NCBI GenBank assembly: GCA_020060485.1 | Contig: JAGVAB010000075.1 | Span: 1-64,000 of the forward strand | Source of the DNA: Anaerolineales bacterium | GTDB lineage: Bacteria; Chloroflexota; Anaerolineae; Anaerolineales; Anaerolineaceae | DNA length: 64,000 bases | Direction: 5' to 3' | Part shown: one piece after another, positions 6,819 through 14,955 of the stretch | Layout of the letters: every line of letters starts with the position of its first letter | Position numbering within the stretch: position 1 is the stretch's first letter | Program-made: the position numbers and the translations under genes | Notes under the pieces: generated by a model | Databases searched by the model: none | Seen by the model: only the letters and a program-made list of their open reading frames with translations | What the model was told of the DNA's origin: nothing

Positions 6819-6860
6819 CCCTCCCGCGAGGCGTACATTTGCGGGAGGGTTTATTTTTAT
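6819..6860. terminator. Bidirectional rho-independent terminator
   Basis: CCCTCCCGC (6819-6827) pairs perfectly with GCGGGAGGG (6841-6849) around a 13-base loop. A T-rich tract follows on the plus strand, and the A-run before the stem gives a T-run on the minus strand. It sits between the convergent YbaK-like and ferredoxin-like genes. Confidence 0.88.
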
Positions 6861-6879
6861 CCATTGTCTCAAATGACTT

Positions 6880-7701
6880 TCAACTCAAATCTACCAGAGC
6901 CGAAAGGCGCTCAATGGTCTGCTCAATAAAGGTCTCATCCTCGATGGTCAGCGCAATGGCGCCCGTCGGGCACACGGTCACACAGTTCCCGCACCCCCGG
7001 CAGTCCTCGGTGATGAAGGCGTGCCCATCTTGCAGGTGAATGGCATTCACAAAGCATACATGGTCGGCGCATTTGCCGCAGCCAACACACTGCTCCACAT
7101 TCACCTGCACCCTGACACCCGGCATGGCCGAAACCCTTTTGCTGATGGTCACGTCCAGGTTGGGCAGGGTTTTGAACAGACAGCAGCAAGGGCAGCAGTT
7201 GCAGACTGTCATCAACTTGTAGCCCGGCCCGACCCCCATCCACAGGGTATCGATCTTGTTGCGCCCAATCATGTGTACCAGGCCGGCCTCGCGGCAGGTT
7301 TTCAGGTGGGCTTTGGCTTCTTCCCGGCTCACCATGCGCCCCAGCTTGGGGTTGATCTTGCGCACTGCTTCGCCCATGAACAGGCAGCCCAGGTCCTGGG
7401 GGTAATCGGTGCAGCCATCCGCGGTGCGGCACAAGCAGGTATCCATCAGGAAAAGGTCATTGGCCTGATCCACAAAATGCTCGATCACCTGCGATGGAAC
7501 TACCAGCCCTTCTTCATCGGCAATCGATTCATGCACCGCAATGAGGTTATCCTTGGGCAAAAAGATGACATCATCCCCATCGAAGAGCACTTTGTCGATC
7601 ATTTTTCTGACGAAAGGATATTTTTGGGTCTGTTCCGAGAGCCAGAAACGGTCCGGAAAATAATGTTTGATGAGATTGACAAACCAGATTGGCCGGCTCA
7701 T
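6880..7701 (-). CDS. Cys-rich 2[4Fe-4S] ferredoxin-domain protein (273 aa)
   Basis: Probable electron-carrier or Fe-S protein, partner unknown. The C-terminus has two ferredoxin motifs, CVGCGKCADHVC and CRGCGNCVTVCP (about residues 207-245), fitting two [4Fe-4S] clusters. An extra set of cysteines precedes them: DTCLCRTADGC near 87-97 and VCNCCPCCCLF near 166-176, which could bind another cluster or metal. No signal peptide or membrane helix. Start ATG 7701 with GAGGTGG upstream. It follows radA on the same strand by 123 bases, with no sign of functional linkage. Related proteins are usually annotated only as 4Fe-4S binding protein. Confidence 0.75.
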   Translation of the reverse strand: MSRPIWFVNLIKHYFPDRFWLSEQTQKYPFVRKMIDKVLFDGDDVIFLPKDNLIAVHESIADEEGLVVPSQVIEHFVDQANDLFLMDTCLCRTADGCTDYPQDLGCLFMGEAVRKINPKLGRMVSREEAKAHLKTCREAGLVHMIGRNKIDTLWMGVGPGYKLMTVCNCCPCCCLFKTLPNLDVTISKRVSAMPGVRVQVNVEQCVGCGKCADHVCFVNAIHLQDGHAFITEDCRGCGNCVTVCPTGAIALTIEDETFIEQTIERLSALVDLS

Positions 7702-7824
7702 AGTGACACCACCTTTAACGTCTACCTGTAATATTTTTCTGTTTTGTTAAGCAGCAACAATAGTTCGATTATACCCAAAGATGAGGCTGAAAAATATTAA
7801 ATTTTCCCAAATTCAAGTGGAAAA

Positions 7825-9228
7825 TCAACCTTCTGCGACCAGCGCCAGGCCAATCGCCTCCTGCAGGGAGCGAGCCTCGACTACCTCGATGCCCTGCGGC
7901 CAGGCCTCGCTGCGCCGCACCCGGCGCGGCACGATGGCGCGCTTGAAGCCCAGCTTGGCCGCCTCGCGCAGGCGGGCATCCATCTGCCCCACCCAGCGCA
8001 GTTCGCCAGACAGGCCCACCTCGCCGATCAGGGCGGTATCGGCCCGTACGGGCAGGTCACGCATCGAGGAAGCGATGGCCGCTGCCACCGCCAGGTCGGC
8101 TGCCGGCTCGGAAATATGCAGTCCGCCGACCACGTTCACAAACACATCCTGCTCGGCCAGGCGCAGTTTGAGGCCGCGGGTCAGCACAGCTGCAATCAGC
8201 AGCAAGCGGTTGAAATCCACCCCGTTGGGCGTGCGCCGCGGGTTGCCATAGCTGGTCGGGCTGGTGAGACCCTGCACTTCCACCAGCAGCGGGCGAGTGC
8301 CTTCCATGGTCACGGCGATGGCCGAGCCCGGCGCGCTGACCATGCGTTCTGCCAGAAAAGCCTCGGACGGGTTGGGCACTTCGATCATGCCCTGCTCGCC
8401 CATCTCGAACACGCCCACCTCGGAGGTAGCCCCAAAGCGGTTCTTGACCGAGCGCAGCAAGCGAAAGAACTGGTAGCGCTCACCTTCCAGGTAGAGCACC
8501 GTGTCCACAATATGCTCCAGGACGCGCGGCCCGGCAATGTTGCCCTCCTTGGTCACATGCCCGATCACGAACACGGCGATACCGCTGGTCTTGGCCAGCT
8601 CGCGCAGACGGGCCGCGCTCTCGCGCACCTGGCTGACCGAGCCTGCCGCCGATTCCATCTCCGGGCGGTACACGGTCTGGATTGAATCCACCACCAGCAG
8701 CTGCGGCGCAACCGCCTGCACATGTTCAAAGATCACATCCAGGTTGGTCTCGGTCACCAGGTAAAGATGTTCCGGCAGCTCACCGGGGCTGCCGTCTGTG
8801 CCGCGCGTCAGGCGTGCGGCGCGCATCTTGATCTGACGCTCCGATTCCTCGCCCGAGACATACAACACCGAAGACTGGGCTGCCATTTCCATTGCCAGTT
8901 GCAGCATCAGGGTGGACTTGCCAATGCCGGGGTCGCCGCCGATCAGCACGATCGAGCCTGGCACAATGCCCCCGCCCAGCACGCGCGAAAACTCGCCAAT
9001 CGAAAGCGGCAGGCGTTCTTCGGCGTCGCCCTCGATCTCGCCAATGCGTCGCGGCTGCGAGCGTCCACTCAAACCGCGGCTGGATTTGCCGGCAGCCTTG
9101 CCTGGCTCTGGCGAGAGCAGTTCCTCGATCATGCTGTCCCAGGCCCCGCAGGAAGGGCAGCGCCCCAACTGCTGCGGATAGGTGCGCCCGCATTTTTGAC
9201 AAACGTAATGGGTGTGGGTTTTGGCCAT
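7825..9228 (-). CDS. radA: DNA repair protein RadA (467 aa)
   Basis: RadA is a RecA-like ATPase that drives branch migration during recombination. Domains in order: an N-terminal zinc finger with Cys 10, 13, 24 and 27; a RecA core with Walker A GGDPGIGKST at 97-106 and the RadA-specific KNRFG motif near 260-265; and a C-terminal Lon-protease-like domain (EPAADLAVAAAIASS), where the catalytic Ser is not expected to be functional. Length is typical. AAGGAG lies 8 bases before the ATG. Upstream is a long non-coding stretch rich in inverted repeats. Identification is secure. Confidence 0.97.
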   Translation of the reverse strand: MAKTHTHYVCQKCGRTYPQQLGRCPSCGAWDSMIEELLSPEPGKAAGKSSRGLSGRSQPRRIGEIEGDAEERLPLSIGEFSRVLGGGIVPGSIVLIGGDPGIGKSTLMLQLAMEMAAQSSVLYVSGEESERQIKMRAARLTRGTDGSPGELPEHLYLVTETNLDVIFEHVQAVAPQLLVVDSIQTVYRPEMESAAGSVSQVRESAARLRELAKTSGIAVFVIGHVTKEGNIAGPRVLEHIVDTVLYLEGERYQFFRLLRSVKNRFGATSEVGVFEMGEQGMIEVPNPSEAFLAERMVSAPGSAIAVTMEGTRPLLVEVQGLTSPTSYGNPRRTPNGVDFNRLLLIAAVLTRGLKLRLAEQDVFVNVVGGLHISEPAADLAVAAAIASSMRDLPVRADTALIGEVGLSGELRWVGQMDARLREAAKLGFKRAIVPRRVRRSEAWPQGIEVVEARSLQEAIGLALVAEG

Positions 9229-9340
9229 GGCCGCACTCCTTAAATGGAAAATCTGTTCGATGGATTGGGGTAATTATAGCGCAGAATGACCGCAACGGAA
9301 ACTGCATTGCACCCTGAAACCACCCCTGCAGAACCGCTTG

Positions 9341-9376
9341 GCCTTCCCCTAAAAATTGAGGTTTTTAGGGGAAGGC
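9341..9376. repeat. Perfect 15-bp inverted repeat (stem-loop)
   Basis: GCCTTCCCCTAAAAA (9341-9355) and TTTTTAGGGGAAGGC (9362-9376) are exact reverse complements around the loop TTGAGG. It lies upstream of radA and far from any gene end, so a plain terminator role is not obvious. Confidence 0.8.
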
Positions 9377-9407
9377 TTCATCAGATCAACGCAATCCGAA
9401 AACATCC

Positions 9408-9440
9408 AGACCTGACAGGTTTTAGAATCCTTTCAGGTCT
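9408..9440. repeat. Inverted repeat, 12-bp arms
   Basis: AGACCTGACAGG (9408-9419) and CCTTTCAGGTCT (9429-9440) pair with one mismatch around a 9-base loop. It is the second of several palindromic units in the 9229-9985 gap. Confidence 0.65.
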
Positions 9441-9481
9441 TTGTTGGCACAAGGGGCAAATACCATCCTGATGTTTATTTT

Positions 9482-9648
9482 TAGTAACTACTCAGGCATG
9501 CATCCAAAGACACCATATATGGGGTGTATGCTAAAAAAGGCACAACATTTGCCATCTGTGGTGGCGCTATATCTGGCACTTTTGCTGAAATTTCGTGATC
9601 ACATGCCACATATGCTGGTTTTCAATCAAACAGGCTGAGTAGTTACTA
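9482..9648. repeat. MITE-like element with 14-bp terminal inverted repeats
   Basis: TAGTAACTACTCAG (9482-9495) and CTGAGTAGTTACTA (9635-9648) are exact reverse complements bounding 167 bp without a credible gene. The ends are followed by T-rich sequence on both sides. It resembles a small non-autonomous element, but no target duplication is clear. Confidence 0.5.
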
Positions 9649-9665
9649 TTTTTAAAGCATAAGAT

Positions 9666-9888
9666 AATTGCATCTAAATCTATTTTTTGTTAAAACGGGC
9701 ATATCTGACCATTTTGAGTTGAAAATACACAGATTTGATGAGCCTTCAATAAGCTTGCAATCTGAGAATACTGCTAATTTGATCACTATACGTGTTTTTG
9801 TGAAGTCAACAATTTGAACGAAGCACAAAATTTTGGCCTAAAAATGCTGAAAATCGCAAAATTTTATTGTCAGACATAAGATGCAATT
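9666..9888. repeat. Second large inverted-repeat unit, AT-rich, non-coding
   Basis: AATTGCATCT (9666-9675) and AGATGCAATT (9879-9888) bound about 220 bp of AT-rich sequence just before the WD40 gene. The arms are exact but short. The gap from 9229 to 9985 holds no credible gene apart from these palindromes. Confidence 0.4.
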
Positions 9889-9985
9889 GCTACTCTTCAT
9901 ATTACTGTCCCAATTCCGCAATTTGACTATAATAAAAATGGTAAATGTAATGATGGGCATATAAGCCTCGAAAAGGGGAGGAGAA

Positions 9986-12900
9986 ATGATCGATCACAAC
10001 CCACTGCAAGACAAGGCCAGCGCATGGGAAAGCACACAGGATGATGGCCTGCTCTTACGGGGAAGAGAACTGGCAGAAGCCGAAGAGCAGGCAGCCAAAG
10101 ACCAATTTACAACGCCTGCACAGCGTCAGTTCCTGCTTGCCAGCCGTAAAAACGAAACCCGCCGCCGAAGGCGTATCACCATCGCAGCGGGGATCATCAT
10201 GTTGATCCTGGCTGTGATTGCCTTTGCCCAGGCAAACGCGGCAGGGACGCGAGCCGCGGACGCCCTGGCAGCCGGCACTGACCAAGCCCAACAAGCCCAG
10301 GCAGCCAGCACGAGCGCAGCGAAACAGGTTCAAACCGCCCAGGCAGTCAGCACACAGGTAACAGAAGCAAAAGAGGCCATCGAAGAAGAAGCGCGCCGCG
10401 CCCGCGCCGGCGAACTGGTTGCATACAGCCAGAACAAAATGGACACCAATATTGATCTTGCTTATTTGCTGGGTATTGAGAGCTTTGACAGTGTTGAAAA
10501 CTACCTGACAAGAAACAACCTGCGGACCCTGCTTCAATCCCACCCACGATGGTTGAAAATCGGCAGAGAGGATATAGGCACCACCGTTCAAAGCGTAGCC
10601 TTCAGCCCGGACGGGAAACTCATCGCTTCAGGGAGTGGCAATGGCATCATCCTGTGGGATGCTGAAACCATGCTGCCTGTCAGAGAAACGCTTCAAGATC
10701 AAATCAAATGGGTGAGCAGCGTGGCTTTCAGCCCGGATGGAAAAATACTGGCTTCTGGAAATTCAGATGGGGATATTATCCTGTGGGAAGTGGAAACGAT
10801 GCAGCCTATCGGTGCCCCGTTGCAAACAGGGGGACAGGTAACCAGCGTCGCCTTCAGCCCGGATGGAAAAACTCTTGTTTCAGGTGGCGGCATATCCAGT
10901 ATCAACCCAGATTTCAGGCATTTGGATACCGGCACAATAATTTTCTGGGACCTGGAAACCATGCAACCCATTGGCAAACCTTTGCAGGAACATGCAAAAT
11001 TGGTTGAATGCGTAGCTTTCAGCCCGGACGGAAAAATCCTCGCTGCTGGAGGGCGGGGGGCAGGTATCATCCTGTGGAATGTTGACACCATGCAGCCTAT
11101 CGGTGAGTTGATTCAGGGGTGGCAAGTAGCTTTCAGCCCGGATAGTAGAATGCTTATTACAAATGGTGGAGATGGTTTCACCCTGTGGAATATGGAAACA
11201 CTGCAACCCATTGGAGAATTCCAGCATGAAGATATTGAAGCCATCACCAGCATAGCCTTCAATCCTAACGGAAAAACATTTGCTTTGGGAAATGGGAATG
11301 GAACCATCCTCCTATGGGATTTGGAAACCACGCAAGTCATTGATAAACCTCTGCGGAGGCATCATAGCTATATCTCATCCTTGTCCTATAGCCCGGACGG
11401 AAAAACCCTCGCATCGGGAAGTTGGGATGCGAACATTATCTTGTGGGACATGAATCCAAAGCTGCCCGTCGGCGAGCCGCAGCCGGGGCATACAAAAACC
11501 ATCAATACCATCGCCTACAGCCCGGACGGAAAAATCATTGCTTCGGGAAGCTGGGATGAGGACATCATCCTGTGGGATGCGGTAACCATGCAGCCTATTG
11601 GCGAACCGCTTCAAGGGCATGAAGATGGTATTTACAGCCTGGCTTTCAATCCAGATGGGAAAGTCCTCGCGTCAGGGGACTGGCGGGGCATCACGATATT
11701 ATGGGATGTCGAACTGCAGGAGATCATCGGTGAGCCGCTGGAAGGGCATACAGTCGCCTTCAATCCAAAAGGAAATATCCTTGCTCTGGGAAGATGGGAC
11801 AGAACCATACTCTGGGATGTAGAGCGTCAGCAGCCACTCGGTGAATTGCTGCAAGAGGACTCAACCGGCGTCAAGAGCGTGGTTTTCAGTTCGGATGGCA
11901 ATACTTTAGCTGTCGCAAATGAATATGGAACTATCATTCTGTGGGATGTGGCAACCAAACAGCGTATTGACGAAATGGTTTTAGGGTATATCTTTGATTT
12001 AAACAGCGTGGTCTTCAACCCGGACGGAAAAACCCTGGCTGCAGGACATTATGGCGCTGTCGTCCTGTGGGACGTTGCAAGCAGACAGCCCATCGGAGAG
12101 CCAATACATGGGCGAACTGATGGAAACCCCAGTGTAGCATTCAGTCCGGATGGGAAAATCCTGACAACAGGAAATTGGGATAATGAGATCATTCTGTGGA
12201 ATATCGAGACCATGCAACCTGTTGGCGAGCCAATGAAAGGGCATATATCAAGTGCTACCAGCGTTGCCTTCAGTCCAGACGGAAAATTCCTCGCAGCGGG
12301 AAGTAGGGACGGCACCATTATCCTGTGGGATGTGAAAACTCAAAAGCAAGTTTCACCCCTCCCGCAAAGGCACACTGATGATATAACCAGCGTGGCAGTC
12401 AGTCCAGATGGAAAAACTATCGCTTCGGGAAGTAAAGACGGCACCATCATCCTATGGGACTGGACAACCATGCAGCCCATTGGCGAACCGCTGCGAGGGC
12501 ATACAAGTTATGTTAGCAGCATAGCTTTCAGCGCAGACGGAAAAACTGTCGTGTCAGGAAGTTATGATGACACCATCATTCTTTGGAACATTAATACTAT
12601 GCAACCCATCGGCGAGCCACTACGGGGGCATAACGACAAGGTGCTCTGCGTGGACATAAGCCCGGATGGAAAAATCATTGCTTCAGGAAGCGATGATGAC
12701 ACCACTATCCTTTGGGATATCGCAACTATGCAACCCATTGGCGCGCCACTGCGTGGAGGTTTTAAATGGATTGATAATGTGGCCTTCAGCCCAGATGGAA
12801 AAATCCTTGCAGCAGGAGGTGGGCGTGATAATAAGATTACAGGTACTGATACTGAAATTATGTTGTGGGATGTTAAACTTCGTCAGCCCATCGGCAAAAC

Positions 12901-13363
12901 ATTGGAAGGGGAAAGTGTAATCTTCAGCCCGGACGGGAAGATTCTCGCTTCAATAGATTATGAAGATATCGTTTTGTGGAATTTAGACACTATGCAACCC
13001 ATTGGCGATCCAATGCGACATTCATATGTAACCAGCATTGCTTTCAGCCCGGATGGGGAAATCCTGGCCTCAGGAAGCACGGACAGAGATGTTATTCTAT
13101 GGGATGTAGATTTGCAGTTGCCCATCACTGAACCGCTGGTCGGGCACACAGGCAATGTGACCAGCATTGCCTTCACCCCGGACGGGAAAACCCTCGTTTC
13201 GGGAAGTGAGGACCATACTATCCGGTTGTGGGATGCCGATCCACACTCCTGGCGCGACCAGCTCTGCGACCGCGTAGGACGCAACTTCACGCAAAGAGAA
13301 TGGGAGAAATACTTCCCCGGCGAGGAATACCGCATAACGTGTGAGCAGTGGCCGGTGGAGTGA
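9986..13363 (+). CDS. Membrane-anchored WD40 protein with 21 blades (1125 aa)
   Basis: The N-terminus (about 1-50) has LLLRGRELAEAEEQAAKDQF and RQFLLASRK, the linker seen in STAND-type NTPases with WD40 tails, but there is no NTPase or effector before it. A basic patch RRRRR and one membrane helix (about 55-72, ITIAAGIIMLILAVIAFAQ) follow, then an Ala/Gln-rich helix and a short TPR-like segment (LAYLLGIESFDSVENYL). From about residue 195 there are 21 WD units, each with an AFSPDGK-like turn and an ILWD-like end. 21 equals three seven-bladed propellers. They likely form an extracytoplasmic or cytosolic scaffold; topology is not determined. GGGGAGGAG precedes the ATG. The C-terminus (DQLCDRVGRNFTQREWEKYFPG) is the normal family ending, so the 3' end is intact. 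Confidence 0.85.
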   Translation: MIDHNPLQDKASAWESTQDDGLLLRGRELAEAEEQAAKDQFTTPAQRQFLLASRKNETRRRRRITIAAGIIMLILAVIAFAQANAAGTRAADALAAGTDQAQQAQAASTSAAKQVQTAQAVSTQVTEAKEAIEEEARRARAGELVAYSQNKMDTNIDLAYLLGIESFDSVENYLTRNNLRTLLQSHPRWLKIGREDIGTTVQSVAFSPDGKLIASGSGNGIILWDAETMLPVRETLQDQIKWVSSVAFSPDGKILASGNSDGDIILWEVETMQPIGAPLQTGGQVTSVAFSPDGKTLVSGGGISSINPDFRHLDTGTIIFWDLETMQPIGKPLQEHAKLVECVAFSPDGKILAAGGRGAGIILWNVDTMQPIGELIQGWQVAFSPDSRMLITNGGDGFTLWNMETLQPIGEFQHEDIEAITSIAFNPNGKTFALGNGNGTILLWDLETTQVIDKPLRRHHSYISSLSYSPDGKTLASGSWDANIILWDMNPKLPVGEPQPGHTKTINTIAYSPDGKIIASGSWDEDIILWDAVTMQPIGEPLQGHEDGIYSLAFNPDGKVLASGDWRGITILWDVELQEIIGEPLEGHTVAFNPKGNILALGRWDRTILWDVERQQPLGELLQEDSTGVKSVVFSSDGNTLAVANEYGTIILWDVATKQRIDEMVLGYIFDLNSVVFNPDGKTLAAGHYGAVVLWDVASRQPIGEPIHGRTDGNPSVAFSPDGKILTTGNWDNEIILWNIETMQPVGEPMKGHISSATSVAFSPDGKFLAAGSRDGTIILWDVKTQKQVSPLPQRHTDDITSVAVSPDGKTIASGSKDGTIILWDWTTMQPIGEPLRGHTSYVSSIAFSADGKTVVSGSYDDTIILWNINTMQPIGEPLRGHNDKVLCVDISPDGKIIASGSDDDTTILWDIATMQPIGAPLRGGFKWIDNVAFSPDGKILAAGGGRDNKITGTDTEIMLWDVKLRQPIGKTLEGESVIFSPDGKILASIDYEDIVLWNLDTMQPIGDPMRHSYVTSIAFSPDGEILASGSTDRDVILWDVDLQLPITEPLVGHTGNVTSIAFTPDGKTLVSGSEDHTIRLWDADPHSWRDQLCDRVGRNFTQREWEKYFPGEEYRITCEQWPVE

Positions 13364-13482
13364 GCCACCCCTACCTAACCTCCCCCAATTTGCAGCTCGC
13401 GCAAATTGGGAGAAGCATTTGGTGAATTCGTGTTTATAGGCACTTCTAAAGATTGAAGCAATTAAACTTCATGAAACAACAC

Positions 13483-13520
13483 CCGCCATGTTGGGTAAAG
13501 CAACGCGGCGGGGCATTTTT
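13483..13520 (+). terminator. Terminator after the WD40 gene
   Basis: CCGCCATGTTG (13483-13493) pairs with CAACGCGGCGG (13501-13511), with two mismatches, and is followed by TTTTT at 13516-13520. It lies between the convergent WD40 and recO genes. Confidence 0.7.
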
Positions 13521-13536
13521 CATTATACATTCTACA

Positions 13537-14304
13537 TTAGGAATTCTTTTTCCTTACCAGCTTGAGAAAATCTGGAGAGTTTAATCGGCGTTCCAGGTGA
13601 TACATCAGATAAGCCTGTACAACAGCTTCCAGCTCCGGGCGTACGGGGGCGGGCAGCGGCACGCGCATCACTTCTTCATACGAACTGCGCTGGAAATGGC
13701 GCAAGAATTTCAACGTACGTACCGAGATCGGGCGTGCCCCCGGCTGCCCCTGGCCGCAGTCCGGGCAAAGCACCCCGCCCACTTCAGCCGAGAAGTATTG
13801 ATCTTCCGGCCGGATGTCCTTGCTGCATTGGCCGCAGCGGCTCAGCTCCGGGCGAAAGCCCAGCAGGTCCAGCAGGCGTAATTCGTAATAACGCACCACC
13901 TGGAAAGGATCATCCGTCTCTGCCAGCCGCTGCAGGGTGTTGCTCAACAAACGGTAAAGCGCCAGGTTCACGCCTTCTTCCTCCCCGGAGCGGTCGATCA
14001 GTTCGACTACATAGGCAGCATAACCTACCAGCAGCAGGTCTTCACGCAGGGGCTGGTGAGCGTTCACGGTCTCGGCCTGGGTCACGATCCACAGATCGCG
14101 GCCTTTGGCCAGTTGCAGGGTCACGCGGGTGAAGGGTTCCAGATGACCGGCCTTGCGCGAGCGCAGCTTGCGCACACCCTTGGCTATGGCGCGCACCTTG
14201 CCCATCTCGCGGGTGAAGAGCACCAGAATACGGTCAGCTTCGCCCCAGTCGGAGTGGCGCAGGACCACGGCTTCTACGCGCCTGGAGCGTTCAGTGGATG
14301 GCAA
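13537..14304 (-). CDS. recO: DNA repair protein RecO (255 aa)
   Basis: RecO works with RecR to load RecA on SSB-coated DNA. The N-terminal OB fold reads EAVVLRHSDWGEADRILVLFTREMGKVRAIAKGVRKLRS, with the family's conserved GEADR and KGVR. A helical domain follows, and a four-Cys zinc site, CGQC (about 157-160) and CPDC (about 180-183). Length is normal. The start appears to be TTG at 14304 with CAGGGAG about 7 bases upstream, as no ATG lies nearby in frame. It is separated from cdd by a terminator, so it probably has its own promoter. Confidence 0.95.
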   Translation of the reverse strand: MPSTERSRRVEAVVLRHSDWGEADRILVLFTREMGKVRAIAKGVRKLRSRKAGHLEPFTRVTLQLAKGRDLWIVTQAETVNAHQPLREDLLLVGYAAYVVELIDRSGEEEGVNLALYRLLSNTLQRLAETDDPFQVVRYYELRLLDLLGFRPELSRCGQCSKDIRPEDQYFSAEVGGVLCPDCGQGQPGARPISVRTLKFLRHFQRSSYEEVMRVPLPAPVRPELEAVVQAYLMYHLERRLNSPDFLKLVRKKNS

Positions 14305-14464
14305 ATGTTTCTCCCTGTTTTACATTCAAAATTCACGACGACTAAAGTCATCAATACAATACGGTTTGCTCTTTACCAATCGTAGTAACCACTCTAGTGG
14401 TTTTTCCTTGCAAAATGTAATAATTGAAGTCATTTCCACAAAAATATTTCACATCCCTATTTTA

Positions 14465-14494
14465 GTCCAAAAAGCGCAGCCTAACGCTGCGCTT
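14465..14494 (-). terminator. Terminator of the glmU-corC-cdd operon
   Basis: AAGCGCAGC (14472-14480) and GCTGCGCTT (14486-14494) pair perfectly around CTAAC. On the minus strand the stem is followed by a T-run (AAAAA just before it on the plus strand). Confidence 0.8.
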
Positions 14495-14546
14495 CCTTCA
14501 TCTCTTCAAACCGCTACCTCGATGGACTCGGTGTGCGGTTGGGTAC

Positions 14547-14954
14547 TCATTTTCTCGGCAGTTGATCCGGGGTGAATGCCCCCGGCAGCAGGTCGCCCAC
14601 GGTCACTTCGTGTGCCACGCGGCCCTGGTCATCAGCGATCAGCACCAGCGTATCGAGACCAAACTCGGCCAGCACCTGGCGGCAGCCGCCGCAGCACAGA
14701 CCGGCATTTTCGGTCGCCACGGCGATGGCTTCGAACGCCAGCTCGCCTTCTGACACGGCCTTGAAGACCGTCACCCGTTCGGCACAGATCGTTGTGGGAT
14801 AAGCTGCATTTTCAATATTGACCCCGCTGAAGATCTTCCCGCTGCGGGTCAACAAGGCCGCCCCCACCTGATAATGGGAATAGGGCACATAGGCATTTTT
14901 GCGGACTTCAATTGCTATCTGCACCAACTTTGCCTTCATCTCAGCGTTTATCAT
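14547..14954 (-). CDS. cdd: Cytidine deaminase (135 aa)
   Basis: Converts cytidine and deoxycytidine to uridines in pyrimidine salvage. The start at ATG 14954 (MINAEMKAKLVQIA) sits one base after the corC stop, indicating translational coupling; the longer frame from 15008 would overlap corC. Motifs: YVPYSHYQVGAALL, the substrate-binding NIENAAYPTTICAER with catalytic CAE, and the zinc pair in GLCCGGCRQVLAEFG. The usual SPCGAC is LCCGGC here, so the Pro is replaced by Cys, while the two zinc cysteines at CGGC are kept. Length is that of the short homotetrameric type. Confidence 0.94.
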   Translation of the reverse strand: MINAEMKAKLVQIAIEVRKNAYVPYSHYQVGAALLTRSGKIFSGVNIENAAYPTTICAERVTVFKAVSEGELAFEAIAVATENAGLCCGGCRQVLAEFGLDTLVLIADDQGRVAHEVTVGDLLPGAFTPDQLPRK

Positions 14955-14955
14955 T

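Noticed and set aside
10560..13250. Periodic repeats suggestive of CRISPR or tandem DNA repeats
   Set aside because: They are coding repeats of the WD40 blades: about 105-150 bases apart, varying in length, in one open frame and with conserved protein pattern.
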